Below, piece after piece: positions 1-6,158 of a DNA stretch of 10,427 nt; the first letter of the stretch is position 1, and the number at the start of each line of letters is the position of its first letter. A program made the position numbers and the translations under genes. Below the pieces are notes generated by a model. That model worked only from the letters and a program-made list of their open reading frames with translations. It was not told the DNA's origin and searched no databases. Source of the DNA: Anaerolineales bacterium (GTDB taxonomy: Bacteria > Chloroflexota > Anaerolineae > Promineifilales > Promineifilaceae); assembly GCA_020432595.1 (NCBI GenBank), contig JAGQGA010000133.1:1-10427 (forward strand), given 5' to 3'.

Positions 1-198
1 GGCTTCGGAAATAGGGGTGTCGCGCACCCGCGCCTCGCCAAACTCCTCCACCATGCCGGCCGTCACCCCAAATGCCCCGCCATAGACCCCAATATCCTCG
101 CCAATAACAAAAACCCGGTCATCGGCCCGCATCTTCTGCGTCAGCGCCTCGCGCAACGCCTCCACATAGGTCAACTCTCGTATTGTGCCGTTGTTCAT
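1..198 (-). CDS. TPP-dependent dehydrogenase E1 component, beta subunit (N-terminal part, cut by window edge)
   Basis: This is the N-terminal 66 residues of the beta subunit of a pyruvate/acetoin-type dehydrogenase E1, which pairs with the alpha subunit upstream to build the TPP active site. The visible part reads [13 protein letters not shown], then [17 protein letters not shown] and VRDTPISE. These are hallmark stretches of the transketolase-like pyrimidine-binding domain of E1 beta; the Glu of GEDIG is in the region that contacts TPP. The ATG at 198 was chosen because AAGGTGG lies just upstream. An in-frame ATG at 219 has no ribosome binding site. The gene continues beyond the left edge. 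It is 121 bp downstream of the alpha subunit, separated by a long hairpin. Whether the complex uses pyruvate, acetoin, a branched-chain 2-oxo acid or another acyloin cannot be decided from this part. Confidence 0.9.
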   Translation of the reverse strand, partial: MNNGTIRELTYVEALREALTQKMRADDRVFVIGEDIGVYGGAFGVTAGMVEEFGEARVRDTPISEA

Positions 199-238
199 AC
201 TGCCACCTTGCCCATCCATGCTGTCAAAGAAGAATTGG

Positions 239-297
239 CACGCAAAGGCGCAAAGGCGCAAGGGGAGCCAAACTTTGCGCCTTTGCGCCTTTGCGTG
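239..297. repeat. Perfect 23-bp inverted repeat built from GCAAAGGC units
   Basis: Positions 239-261 and 275-297 are exact reverse complements over 23 bp around a 13-base spacer. Each arm is itself a short tandem repeat of an 8-base unit, GCAAAGGC, in two and a half copies. RNA from this stretch would fold into a very stable hairpin between the E1 alpha and E1 beta genes. There is no T-run after the stem on the minus strand, so it does not look like a standard intrinsic terminator. It may act in mRNA processing or uneven expression of the two subunits, or may simply be a dispersed genomic repeat. Confidence 0.9.
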
Positions 298-319
298 AGC
301 CTCCTTAACCTGCTGCCCA

Positions 320-1285
320 TCATGCATACACTCCCTCTAAAATGGTGCTGAGGTCTGGTTCGGGGCTGGCTTGGGCAAAGGAAACGGCCGTTTCAATCAG
401 CCCCTCTGCCTCTTTCCACAACGCCCCAACCTGCTCATCGGTCAAGCTTAACCAACTGGCAAAGCGGGGAATCGGGTCACGATCTTGCCACTCGCGCACC
501 TCCTCACGGGTACGGTACGCCTGGCGGTCACTTTTGGAATGACCGCGCCAGCGATAGGTCAGGCACTCAATCAGCGTTGGCCCCTCACCCGCCTGCGCCC
601 GCGCTTTGGCCTCTTTCACCGCCTCGTAAACGGCCGCGACATCATTGCCATCCACCGTCACCCCCGGAATGCCATAAGCGCACCCCCGCTGGCTAATCCG
701 CTCGATGTTGAAGGCTCGCTCCACCGACATTGACATCGCATACTGGTTGTTTTCGCACAAATAAATAATGGGCAACTTCCAAATGCTTGCCATGTTGAGC
801 GATTCATGAAACGCGCCTTCATTGGTCGCGCCATCGCCAAAGACCACCATCACTACCTGGTCGGTTTGGCGAAACTGAATGCTCAACCCCACCCCCACGG
901 CAATGGGAATGCCCCCGGCGACAATGCCGTTGGCCCCCAAATTATTGGCCTCTACGTCGGCAATGTGCATCGAGCCGCCGCGCCCGCGACAGTAACCCGT
1001 TTCTTTGCCCATAAATTCAGCCATCATGCGGTCGGGCGTGCTGCCCCAGGCTAGGCAGTGGCCGTGGCCGCGATGGGTGTTGAGCAGGTAATCGTTACGG
1101 GTGAGGGCGGCGGAGGCACCAACGGCCGTTCCTTCCTGCCCAATAGACAAGTGCATCGTCCCATGCACCAGCCCCAACGAATACAAATCCTGCGCCTTCT
1201 CTTCAAACCGCCGAATCGTCATCATCTGCCGCAGCAACGTGCGGCCGCGCTCCCCGCCAATTTCTGCTACACTTGTTTGCACCAT
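320..1285 (-). CDS. TPP-dependent pyruvate/acetoin-type dehydrogenase E1 component, alpha subunit
   Basis: This is the 321-residue alpha subunit of a heterotetrameric 2-oxo acid or acetoin dehydrogenase E1, the cytoplasmic enzyme that transfers an acyl group through TPP to a lipoyl E2. Visible family marks are MHLSIGQEG, the [10 protein letters not shown] stretch with catalytic-region histidines, CRGRGGSMH, the TPP/Mg motif from GDGATNEG to ENNQYAMS, and [10 protein letters not shown] corresponding to the phosphorylation-loop region. The length is normal. The RGHGH and RWRGHSKSD forms remind me more of acetoin dehydrogenase alpha (AcoA) than of classical PdhA, but this is a judgement from memory. 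The ATG at 1285 is preferred because the family homology begins just after it. A GTG at 1297 lies 4 bases after AAAGGAGG and is a serious alternative. The beta subunit follows. Upstream lie 475 bp of repeats, so this pair may have its own promoter. Confidence 0.9.
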   Translation of the reverse strand: MVQTSVAEIGGERGRTLLRQMMTIRRFEEKAQDLYSLGLVHGTMHLSIGQEGTAVGASAALTRNDYLLNTHRGHGHCLAWGSTPDRMMAEFMGKETGYCRGRGGSMHIADVEANNLGANGIVAGGIPIAVGVGLSIQFRQTDQVVMVVFGDGATNEGAFHESLNMASIWKLPIIYLCENNQYAMSMSVERAFNIERISQRGCAYGIPGVTVDGNDVAAVYEAVKEAKARAQAGEGPTLIECLTYRWRGHSKSDRQAYRTREEVREWQDRDPIPRFASWLSLTDEQVGALWKEAEGLIETAVSFAQASPEPDLSTILEGVYA

Positions 1286-1318
1286 CGTGTCTCCCACGCC
1301 GCCTCCTTTTAAAGAATA

Positions 1319-1482
1319 GGACGCTGATTTGCCTGATTTGCCTGATTGGTTGTTTACAAAATAACTGGGCAAAAAAGCAAAAAGCTTCCAATGTCATTCC
1401 GAGGTCCTCGCTCCGAAGACTTCGCTCGGAATGACATTTATCCGATTAATTTGTTAACCCACTATCAGGCAAATCAGCGTCC
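1319..1482. mobile_element. MITE-like unit with 19-bp perfect terminal inverted repeats and a nested hairpin
   Basis: Positions 1319-1337 and 1464-1482 are perfect 19-bp inverted repeats beginning GGACGCTGATTTGCC. Inside them, 1390-1403 and 1425-1438 form a second perfect 14-bp inverted repeat (AATGTCATTCCGAG), whose loop holds a third small stem, CGAAG/CTTCG. The left terminal repeat runs on into tandem copies of TGATTTGCC. No target-site duplication is visible beside the ends, and no transposase is encoded. A non-autonomous element is one reading. Another is a REP- or STRR-type palindromic repeat, or one palindromic repeat inserted into another. Confidence 0.5.
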
Positions 1483-1503
1483 CGTTTTCTTGGCAATGCT
1501 GTC

Positions 1504-1622
1504 CTAGCGGTTTGTCGGAAAAGCCAGAATAGCATTGCAGATGACACAGATTTTTTCTTGTTTTATCCGCGAAAATCCGCTTCGATCCGCGTTGCCATTT
1601 TCTTTTTCCGACAGGCTACTAG
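1504..1622. repeat. Imperfect inverted-repeat unit enclosing ATCCGC-type tandem repeats
   Basis: Positions 1504-1522 and 1604-1622 pair with 14 or 15 matches in 19, including a perfect 10-bp core (TGTCGGAAAA/TTTTCCGACA) and CTAG at both outer ends. The interior around 1566-1592 carries three degenerate 10-base repeats starting ATCCGC. It lies directly beside the preceding inverted-repeat unit and appears to belong to the same class of intergenic repeats. Confidence 0.5.
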
Positions 1623-1760
1623 TTAGCAAACAGACAAACAGATAGAACGCAAGCAACTATGGCTTATCATTCAACATAATCTTGCTACAACGTTCTGCCT
1701 GCTGTTTGCTGCACCAACACGCCACACCAAATGTGCAGCCCTGTTCAAATGGCTCCCCGC

Positions 1761-2384
1761 CTATTCATTCATTGCCAATGTTGTTTGGCACCAATGCGCC
1801 ACGGTTTCGGCACGGGCAATGGCTTGGTTTAGGCTGGCGGCGGTCGTCAATAAGCCAACACCGGCGACCAACACCACATCATGGTCAACCAGGGCGACGG
1901 TTACGTTGTCGGGGGTGGTGAGTATGGGGGCAGAAACGGCCGTTTCCACATCCAACCACACCTTCCCATCCGGCAGCCACCCCAGCGCCGCCAGCCGCAG
2001 CACCGCCACTGGCTGGCACAACAGCACCGCCCGCGCCTCCGTCGCCGCATACACCCGCCGGTGCCAATCCACCCGTTCCGGCAGCGCCTGCTTGCCCACA
2101 AACCACTCCCGGTTCTGCGCCGCAATCACCAAATTTTCTTCTTCAAGCTGCGGCCACCAGCAGTGGCGTTCCGTAATCAAAAATTTGTCCGCTATCAGCC
2201 GCACGCTAGCCTCGGCCAGCATCCCCGTCACCACCCCCTGCTGCGCTGCCGCTCGGCAATCGGCTACAAACTGCTGCCGCAGCTTACGCGGAGCCATCGC
2301 CTCCCGCACCGACCCCCGAATGCCGCGCTGCTCATTAACCCGCCGCACCAGGTTGTTGGTAATGCGCTGATAGGCCTCTAGCAT
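1761..2384 (-). CDS. Class II aldolase/adducin-fold protein with degenerate active site
   Basis: This 207-residue protein matches the plan of class II (zinc) sugar-phosphate aldolases such as FucA. An N-terminal helix begins near residue 35 (LRQQFVADCRAAAQQG), followed by DKFLIT, a WHRRVY helix near 106-112, and a C-terminal VDHDVVLVAG stretch with a final helix. Comparison from memory shows the key residues are altered. The GNxS phosphate loop reads MLAEAS, the HxH zinc pair reads CQP near 123-125, and the catalytic Glu position before WHRRVY is Arg or shifted by one. Only the third His (about 168) seems to remain. It is therefore probably not a standard zinc aldolase; it may be a divergent enzyme or a non-catalytic partner. 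The ATG at 2384 has no ribosome binding site. It lies 57 bp after the DRL gene, with a hairpin between, in the same polyol operon. Confidence 0.65.
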   Translation of the reverse strand: MLEAYQRITNNLVRRVNEQRGIRGSVREAMAPRKLRQQFVADCRAAAQQGVVTGMLAEASVRLIADKFLITERHCWWPQLEEENLVIAAQNREWFVGKQALPERVDWHRRVYAATEARAVLLCQPVAVLRLAALGWLPDGKVWLDVETAVSAPILTTPDNVTVALVDHDVVLVAGVGLLTTAASLNQAIARAETVAHWCQTTLAMNE

Positions 2385-2396
2385 TTTTTAATGTAG

Positions 2397-2448
2397 CAAG
2401 TAGCAAGTTACAGGTAGCAGGTACTTGCCACTTGTTACTTGCTACTTG
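2397..2448. repeat. Heptamer-repeat hairpin straddling the DRL stop codon
   Basis: On the minus strand, four copies of a 7-base unit (CAAGTAG, CAAGTAA, CAAGTGG, CAAGTAC) are followed by inverted copies (TAACTTG, CTACTTG). Positions 2397-2408 and 2437-2448 pair perfectly over 12 bp, and the stem extends inward to 2415/2430 with one mismatch and one G-T pair. The stem includes the last codons and the TAG stop (2442-2444) of the oxidoreductase gene. It has no following T-run in the transcribed direction. Confidence 0.85.
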
Positions 2449-3767
2449 TACCCTAACAGCCGATCCTGCTGCCGCCGCAGCCGTACAATCGCCTGCTGCT
2501 CGTTCAAAACCACGTCGCTGTAGCGCAGCGGTTCTCCCTTTGCCACGGGGTTAACCAGTTCAGCCCCGACAGCCAAACCTAGTGGAAGCAGGTCTTCGGG
2601 TTGAGAAACGGCCGTTTTTTCAATCATGCCATACACCGTATACCCACCCAGCGCATCCACCCGTTCGCCCGGCTGCAAATCCCGCTTTGCCACGGCAATT
2701 GTTTCCGCAACCGGCCGTTTAAACGTCGCCAGCGTCTCCCGCCGATCCAGCACCACATTCGCCACCGTAATCGGTGTTTCCAAATTCGCCAAATGATACG
2801 GCCGATACAGCGCCCAATATCCCCCGTGCCCATTCAGCCGCAAATAGTTCAAATCCGTAATAATTTTTGGCTGGTCGGTAGTGATAATCACAAATACCCC
2901 TGGGGCCACATCCCCCACCGCATAATCCACTGCTCCCCTGCCGTCCAAAATCCCCCCATCAGCACGCGGCACAAACACTTTGGGCAGTTCTTTCACCGAG
3001 CAATTTGGCCCGTGCGCCCCGCGCACCTCCGGCGCATATCCCGTGGCGTTGCCAATCGAGGTCATTTCCACCATTGTCTTGGTGCCATCTACAAACGAGG
3101 CCAACATCTTGGCACTCATGTGCTGCGCCAGTGCCTTGGCCGCCACGTGGTCGGGGTTTGCCTCGCGGTTCAGCGGGTTATTTTTCCCCTTCCCCACCAT
3201 CACAATCTCAAACCCCAGCGCATCGGCAAAATCAAACATTTCCTTGATGCTGCCCGGCTCATCTCCCGCCGCCAGCGAGTAAACCACACCCGCCTCTTCC
3301 GCCATCTGTGCCAGCAAATAGCCAATGGTGGCATCTGCCTCCACATTCATGTTCACAACATGCTTCCCCGCCCGAATTGCTGCCTCGCAAACAAACGCCC
3401 CCACCTCCGGCACGCCGGTAGACTCCACAATCACGTCCAGATTGTCAATTTGCACCAGCAAATCGGCCGAATGGGTGGCAACCCGCTTACCGGCCGCTAT
3501 CACCTCATTGGCTTTGCCAACTGGATCGCTATCACTTTCTTCGACACATACGACGAGATCGGCCGGCACGCTAGCTTCTCCAAAAGCAGCTTGGGCGCGA
3601 TTGGGCACCACATCAGCCACCGCTACCGCCCGCATCCCATCCATGCGCTCCATTTGGCTCATCAGCCCAGTGCCCATCTGCCCCGCACCAACAAGCCCCA
3701 CTCGAATTGGCCCATGTTCTTGGGCATACGCCTGCAATCGTTGGCGTAAACTTCTCATGCCTTTCAT
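2442..3767 (-). CDS. SAF-domain NAD(P)-dependent oxidoreductase of the DXR-II-like (DRL, COG4091) family
   Basis: This 441-residue cytoplasmic protein has a Rossmann NAD(P)-binding domain with GAGQMG at 27-32. A homoserine-dehydrogenase-like catalytic region follows (VESTGVPEVG near 114-123, AGDEPG at 167-172, GKGKNNPLNREANP near 192-205, then GYWALYRPYHL). The last 90 or so residues form a SAF domain (KRDLQPGERVDALGGYTVYG). Proteins of this layout are often labelled 'homoserine dehydrogenase', but the Brucella member DRL is a second-type deoxyxylulose-phosphate reductoisomerase acting on DXP and MEP. Other family members have unknown substrates. The context suggests it acts on the phosphorylated product of the adjacent polyol PTS, in the place where SrlD would normally be. 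The start overlaps the IIA stop as ATGA. AAGGAG is only 2 bases before this ATG, so the ATG at 3758 is an alternative start. Confidence 0.85.
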   Translation of the reverse strand: MKGMRSLRQRLQAYAQEHGPIRVGLVGAGQMGTGLMSQMERMDGMRAVAVADVVPNRAQAAFGEASVPADLVVCVEESDSDPVGKANEVIAAGKRVATHSADLLVQIDNLDVIVESTGVPEVGAFVCEAAIRAGKHVVNMNVEADATIGYLLAQMAEEAGVVYSLAAGDEPGSIKEMFDFADALGFEIVMVGKGKNNPLNREANPDHVAAKALAQHMSAKMLASFVDGTKTMVEMTSIGNATGYAPEVRGAHGPNCSVKELPKVFVPRADGGILDGRGAVDYAVGDVAPGVFVIITTDQPKIITDLNYLRLNGHGGYWALYRPYHLANLETPITVANVVLDRRETLATFKRPVAETIAVAKRDLQPGERVDALGGYTVYGMIEKTAVSQPEDLLPLGLAVGAELVNPVAKGEPLRYSDVVLNEQQAIVRLRRQQDRLLGYK

Positions 3768-4126
3768 TCTCCTTCTACACGAACTTTTGTCCCGACTTCA
3801 ATCGCAGGCAGAGCTTTCAATTCCACACATACATCACCTGGCATTTCTACTTCGGTTTCGCCATTCACTTTGACAACCAAATGACCCAAATTTGCCAGGT
3901 TCGCGTTAGCGACTTCGCCTACGGCTAACACGCGAAAGCTTGTCGCATCAAACCAAACTTCATCGCCTGGCTGCACCAGGGCTTGTAATGTTTGCCCATC
4001 ATGCAAAATGGCAAACTCAGCCAATTCTTCCGGCGCATTTTGCCCAAAAAGAACGATGATGTTGTAATCTAGAAAATCGGACACCAGCGGCCCAATAGCC
4101 GTAACGGTCGCCTCATACTTGACCAT
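3764..4126 (-). CDS. srlB: PTS glucitol/sorbitol-family EIIA component
   Basis: This 120-residue protein is the soluble IIA subunit of a glucitol-type phosphotransferase system. It takes phosphate from phospho-HPr and passes it to IIB. It aligns along its whole length with E. coli SrlB. Shared features are a VTAIGPLV start (TRIGASA in E. coli), the FAILHDGQ segment whose His42 is the expected phosphorylation site, the VLAVGEVANANLANLGHL stretch and a PG.V.V end. GGAGG lies 4 bases before the ATG, which follows the IIB stop directly (TAGATG), so translation is probably coupled. The next gene, the DRL oxidoreductase, overlaps its stop by four bases. Confidence 0.93.
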   Translation of the reverse strand: MVKYEATVTAIGPLVSDFLDYNIIVLFGQNAPEELAEFAILHDGQTLQALVQPGDEVWFDATSFRVLAVGEVANANLANLGHLVVKVNGETEVEMPGDVCVELKALPAIEVGTKVRVEGE

Positions 4127-4669
4127 CTAGCCTCCAAACAAACGGCCGAAAAGCCCTTTCTTTTTAGGCTCCTCAACGGCCTCCTGAACCTCGGCTTCGG
4201 CTTTTTCGACCACGGCTTCAACTTTCTCTTCTACGACCGGCGCTGGCGTTTCATCTACTGCGGTATCATCAACTTCGGCCGTTACCCAATCTCCAACCAC
4301 TTCAATATCATCTACAGACACGCCAGACACAAAAATGTCGGCCTTGATGTAGCGAAATAGCGGGCCAGATGGTTTGGTCGCATGAATATCAACCGTCATT
4401 ACCCCTTTCATCGGGTAAACGCCTACTCGCGCTGTGCCCCCACAATCAATAACAGCCACCGCAATTTGGTCAAAATCACGCTTGGAGCTAAACCCATCAA
4501 ACGCTGTTCCCCCCGACAGTTCCGCAATCCGGGCAGCAACAGGATGAATCCCACCACCTGTTACGCAGTAGATATAATCTTTACCCGGCTTTGGCTCAAT
4601 CTCCAGTGGACCGCCCCAACCACGCTTGCCCGCCTTGATTCTAACTTTGCGATACTTTTTTTCAGACAT
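4127..4669 (-). CDS. srlE: PTS glucitol/sorbitol-family EIIB component (stand-alone N-terminal half of SrlE)
   Basis: This 180-residue protein matches the N-terminal IIB domain of E. coli SrlE: GKRGWGGPLEIEPKPGK, AFDGF, then VAVIDCGGTARVGVYP. Cys76 in that last motif is the probable phosphocysteine. HATKPSGPLFRYIKADIFVSG follows as in SrlE. In E. coli the IIC2 membrane part follows in the same polypeptide; here it is a separate gene upstream. In its place this protein ends in a Glu/Val-rich acidic tail (about 132-168) and a basic-hydrophobic tip, KKKGLFGRLFGG, which might contact the membrane or its IIC partner. The ATG at 4669 is chosen because AAGAGGTGG lies just upstream and homology begins there; the reading frame is open further upstream only to a TTG at 4762. 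Confidence 0.9.
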   Translation of the reverse strand: MSEKKYRKVRIKAGKRGWGGPLEIEPKPGKDYIYCVTGGGIHPVAARIAELSGGTAFDGFSSKRDFDQIAVAVIDCGGTARVGVYPMKGVMTVDIHATKPSGPLFRYIKADIFVSGVSVDDIEVVGDWVTAEVDDTAVDETPAPVVEEKVEAVVEKAEAEVQEAVEEPKKKGLFGRLFGG

Positions 4670-4780
4670 ACGCCACCTCTTGGCAAAGCTAACGAGAGAA
4701 GGTGAATAGTAATCAGGTATTCCCTGACCACTATCCACTTGCTCCTCATCTTTGCTTAACAAACGCTAAGCATTTGCCAC

Positions 4781-4876
4781 TAGTACGACCTGGCGGTCGT
4801 GCTTGTACTATAATTCACAAGTAACCACTAGGGATAGGGATAGAGGGTCACGCCAATAACGCTCTATCCTTACCCC
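4781..4876. repeat. Two hairpins in the gap between the split srlE halves
   Basis: The 216-bp gap between the IIC2 and IIB genes carries two stem-loops. One is TAGTACGACC-TGGC-GGTCGT with an outer GTACTA (4781-4810): ACGACC pairs with GGTCGT around a 4-base loop, and TAGTAC with GTACTA after a bulge. The other pairs 4831-4845 with 4862-4876 over 13 of 15 bases. Neither has a T-run in the minus direction, so attenuation, processing sites or inserted repeats are all possible. Confidence 0.65.
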
Positions 4877-4885
4877 ATCTCTCAA

Positions 4886-5428
4886 TTAAGCATATAAGCC
4901 AATGCTGGCAATGAAAGCCAAAATCACGGAGACTGGCCCAGTAATCAGGCGGGAGAATAAGATTGCGGGTACACCGATTTCTACAGTTTCTGGTTCTGCT
5001 TCACCCAGTGCCAAACCAACAGGGATAAAGTCGCAACCTACCTGCGGATTGATAGCAAAGAGTGCTGGCAGCGCATAGCTGGCAGGAATAGAGCCATTGG
5101 CAATGAGCGTGCTGCCTAACAGCGTACCGACGACTTGGGCAATAACCGCGCCGGGGCCAAGCAGGGGTGAAAGAATCGGAATGGCGCAAATCAAAGAGAT
5201 AATAATCAACCCAACCAGGCTACCGGCCAATGGTGCCAAGGCATTTGCAATCAAATCACCAATACCTGTCTTGAGAATAATACCAATGACAAGCGCGATA
5301 AAGGCCATAAACGGCAGGATGTTTACCAATACCTGATCGATTGACTCACGACCAGCTTGATATAGTGCCCCAACAACACCCCCAACACTACGGCCCATGT
5401 TTACCAGGAATTTATTTAAACCTTCCAT
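4886..5428 (-). CDS. srlE: PTS glucitol/sorbitol-family EIIC2 membrane component (stand-alone C-terminal half of SrlE)
   Basis: This 180-residue integral membrane protein corresponds to the C-terminal half of E. coli SrlE. Matching stretches are GALYQAGRESIDQVL then ILPFMAFIALVIGII, LSPLLGPGAVIAQVVG, YALPALFAINPQVGCDFIPVGLALGEAE, and a final VPAILFSRLITGPVSVI. About four hydrophobic segments are visible (near 36-55, 62-85, 90-120 and 150-178). Together with SrlA it should form the polyol channel; the short amphipathic N-terminus (EGLNKFLVNMGRSVGG) is where the IIB domain is joined in other species. AAAGGAGG lies 6 bases before the ATG, a near-ideal ribosome binding site, showing this is a designed start and not a broken fusion. 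The stop of srlA lies 18 bp upstream. Confidence 0.93.
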   Translation of the reverse strand: MEGLNKFLVNMGRSVGGVVGALYQAGRESIDQVLVNILPFMAFIALVIGIILKTGIGDLIANALAPLAGSLVGLIIISLICAIPILSPLLGPGAVIAQVVGTLLGSTLIANGSIPASYALPALFAINPQVGCDFIPVGLALGEAEPETVEIGVPAILFSRLITGPVSVILAFIASIGLYA

Positions 5429-5446
5429 TTCTATCCTCCTTTTAGT

Positions 5447-5998
5447 TTAGGCAGTGGCGGCTTCGCCAGCTTCACGACGTGCCCACATGATGGCGGTAAT
5501 GCGTTCGGTGACGATACCCCGGATAAAGATGACGACTAGGCCAACGAGCAGGTAGCGCACAGCCAACGGCACAACAGACAGACCCTGTGCCTCAATACCA
5601 GCCGCAATACCTAGCCAGACAAATAGTTCACCAGGGTTGATGTGGGGGAAGATGCCTGTGGGGGGATGAACGTAAGAAACGGCCGCATCGTAGAACGCTG
5701 GCTTATATTTTTCCGGCAAGAAGCGCCCCATGGTGTAAGCCATCGGGTTAGTCAAAAAGAAAACGGAAAGGAATGGCAAAACAATGTAGCGCACTGGGTA
5801 GTAAGCAAGGCCAGGACGAGCCGCCCATTCACCTACTTTCTCGATCCGATCCGCGCCAATGAGAGCGATCAGGGCATTTACGCCCGTCAGCAAGATGATC
5901 AGCAAGGGCACAATGCCTGTGACCAAGGATACAAATACGCTTGCGCCTTGTTGGAATAGTCCAATGAACCATTCAGCGGCAACAACTAAAGCATTCAT
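5447..5998 (-). CDS. srlA: PTS glucitol/sorbitol-family EIIC component
   Basis: This 183-residue membrane protein is the IIC1 subunit of the polyol PTS, which with IIC2 carries the substrate through the membrane. It aligns with E. coli SrlA over its length: AAEWFIGLFQQG, VTGIVPLLIILL, FFLTNPMAYTMGRFLPEKYKP, GIFPHINPGELFVWLGIA, and a final AVRYLLVGLVVIFIRG. Four hydrophobic segments are visible. The frame is open back to a TTG at 6043, but the ATG at 5998 is chosen. It places seven residues before AEWF exactly as in E. coli, and GAGGAGG lies 11 bases upstream. The 3' end is followed at 18 bp by the IIC2 gene. Confidence 0.93.
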   Translation of the reverse strand: MNALVVAAEWFIGLFQQGASVFVSLVTGIVPLLIILLTGVNALIALIGADRIEKVGEWAARPGLAYYPVRYIVLPFLSVFFLTNPMAYTMGRFLPEKYKPAFYDAAVSYVHPPTGIFPHINPGELFVWLGIAAGIEAQGLSVVPLAVRYLLVGLVVIFIRGIVTERITAIMWARREAGEAATA

Positions 5999-6086
5999 AA
6001 CTTTCAAGACCTCCTCGGGTAAACCATAAACGTTAATAAGCAAAACAAAATGATAATAAGTTGGTTGGCAATCGGACGATAAAAAC

Positions 6087-6094
6087 CTCCTTTT
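6087..6094 (-). promoter_or_regulatory. Orphan Shine-Dalgarno-like sequence
   Basis: On the minus strand the gap between gutM and srlA contains AAAAAGGAGGTTTTTATC, a strong ribosome-binding core with no ATG, GTG or TTG at a suitable distance downstream. srlA has its own site nearer its start. It may be a relic of a lost small gene, or chance. Confidence 0.35.
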
Positions 6095-6158
6095 TAGACG
6101 ATTGGGGATTGCAGAATCCCAAACATTTTGCGTGCTTAACTGGGCGGGTCGTGCCTAA

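Larger units (their letters stand above)
1286..1760. other. 475-bp gene-free stretch filled with inverted repeats
   Basis: No convincing gene is seen here on either strand. The stretch holds a 164-bp unit bounded by 19-bp inverted repeats (1319-1482), a second unit bounded by imperfect inverted repeats (1504-1622), and a 7-bp inverted pair GCTGCAC/GTGCAGC at 1708-1714 and 1733-1739. The leader of the E1 alpha gene, with its AAAGGAGG ribosome binding site, occupies the first 30 bases. I could not identify a promoter with confidence. Confidence 0.7.

Noticed and set aside
239..297. CRISPR-like repeats or an intrinsic terminator
   Set aside because: The repeat units are 8 bases without spacers, and there is no T-run after the stem in the direction of transcription.
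1286..1372. 29-residue N-terminal extension of E1 alpha from a TTG start
   Set aside because: It runs through the inverted-repeat unit and the AAAGGAGG site, so it is leader sequence and not protein.
1819..2381. Two plus-strand open frames of 166-183 codons opposite the aldolase-like gene
   Set aside because: They are low-complexity Ser/Arg/Thr or Pro/Arg/His shadows of the minus-strand gene, which has a recognisable fold.
2601..3749. Long plus-strand open frame (382 codons) opposite the oxidoreductase gene
   Set aside because: Its translation is rich in His, Arg, Pro and Ile with no domain character. It is the complement of a strongly recognisable gene and has no ribosome binding site of note.
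4670..4762. 31-residue N-terminal extension of IIB from a TTG start
   Set aside because: It has no similarity to SrlE and no ribosome binding site, while the ATG at 4669 has AAGAGGTGG and begins the conserved domain.
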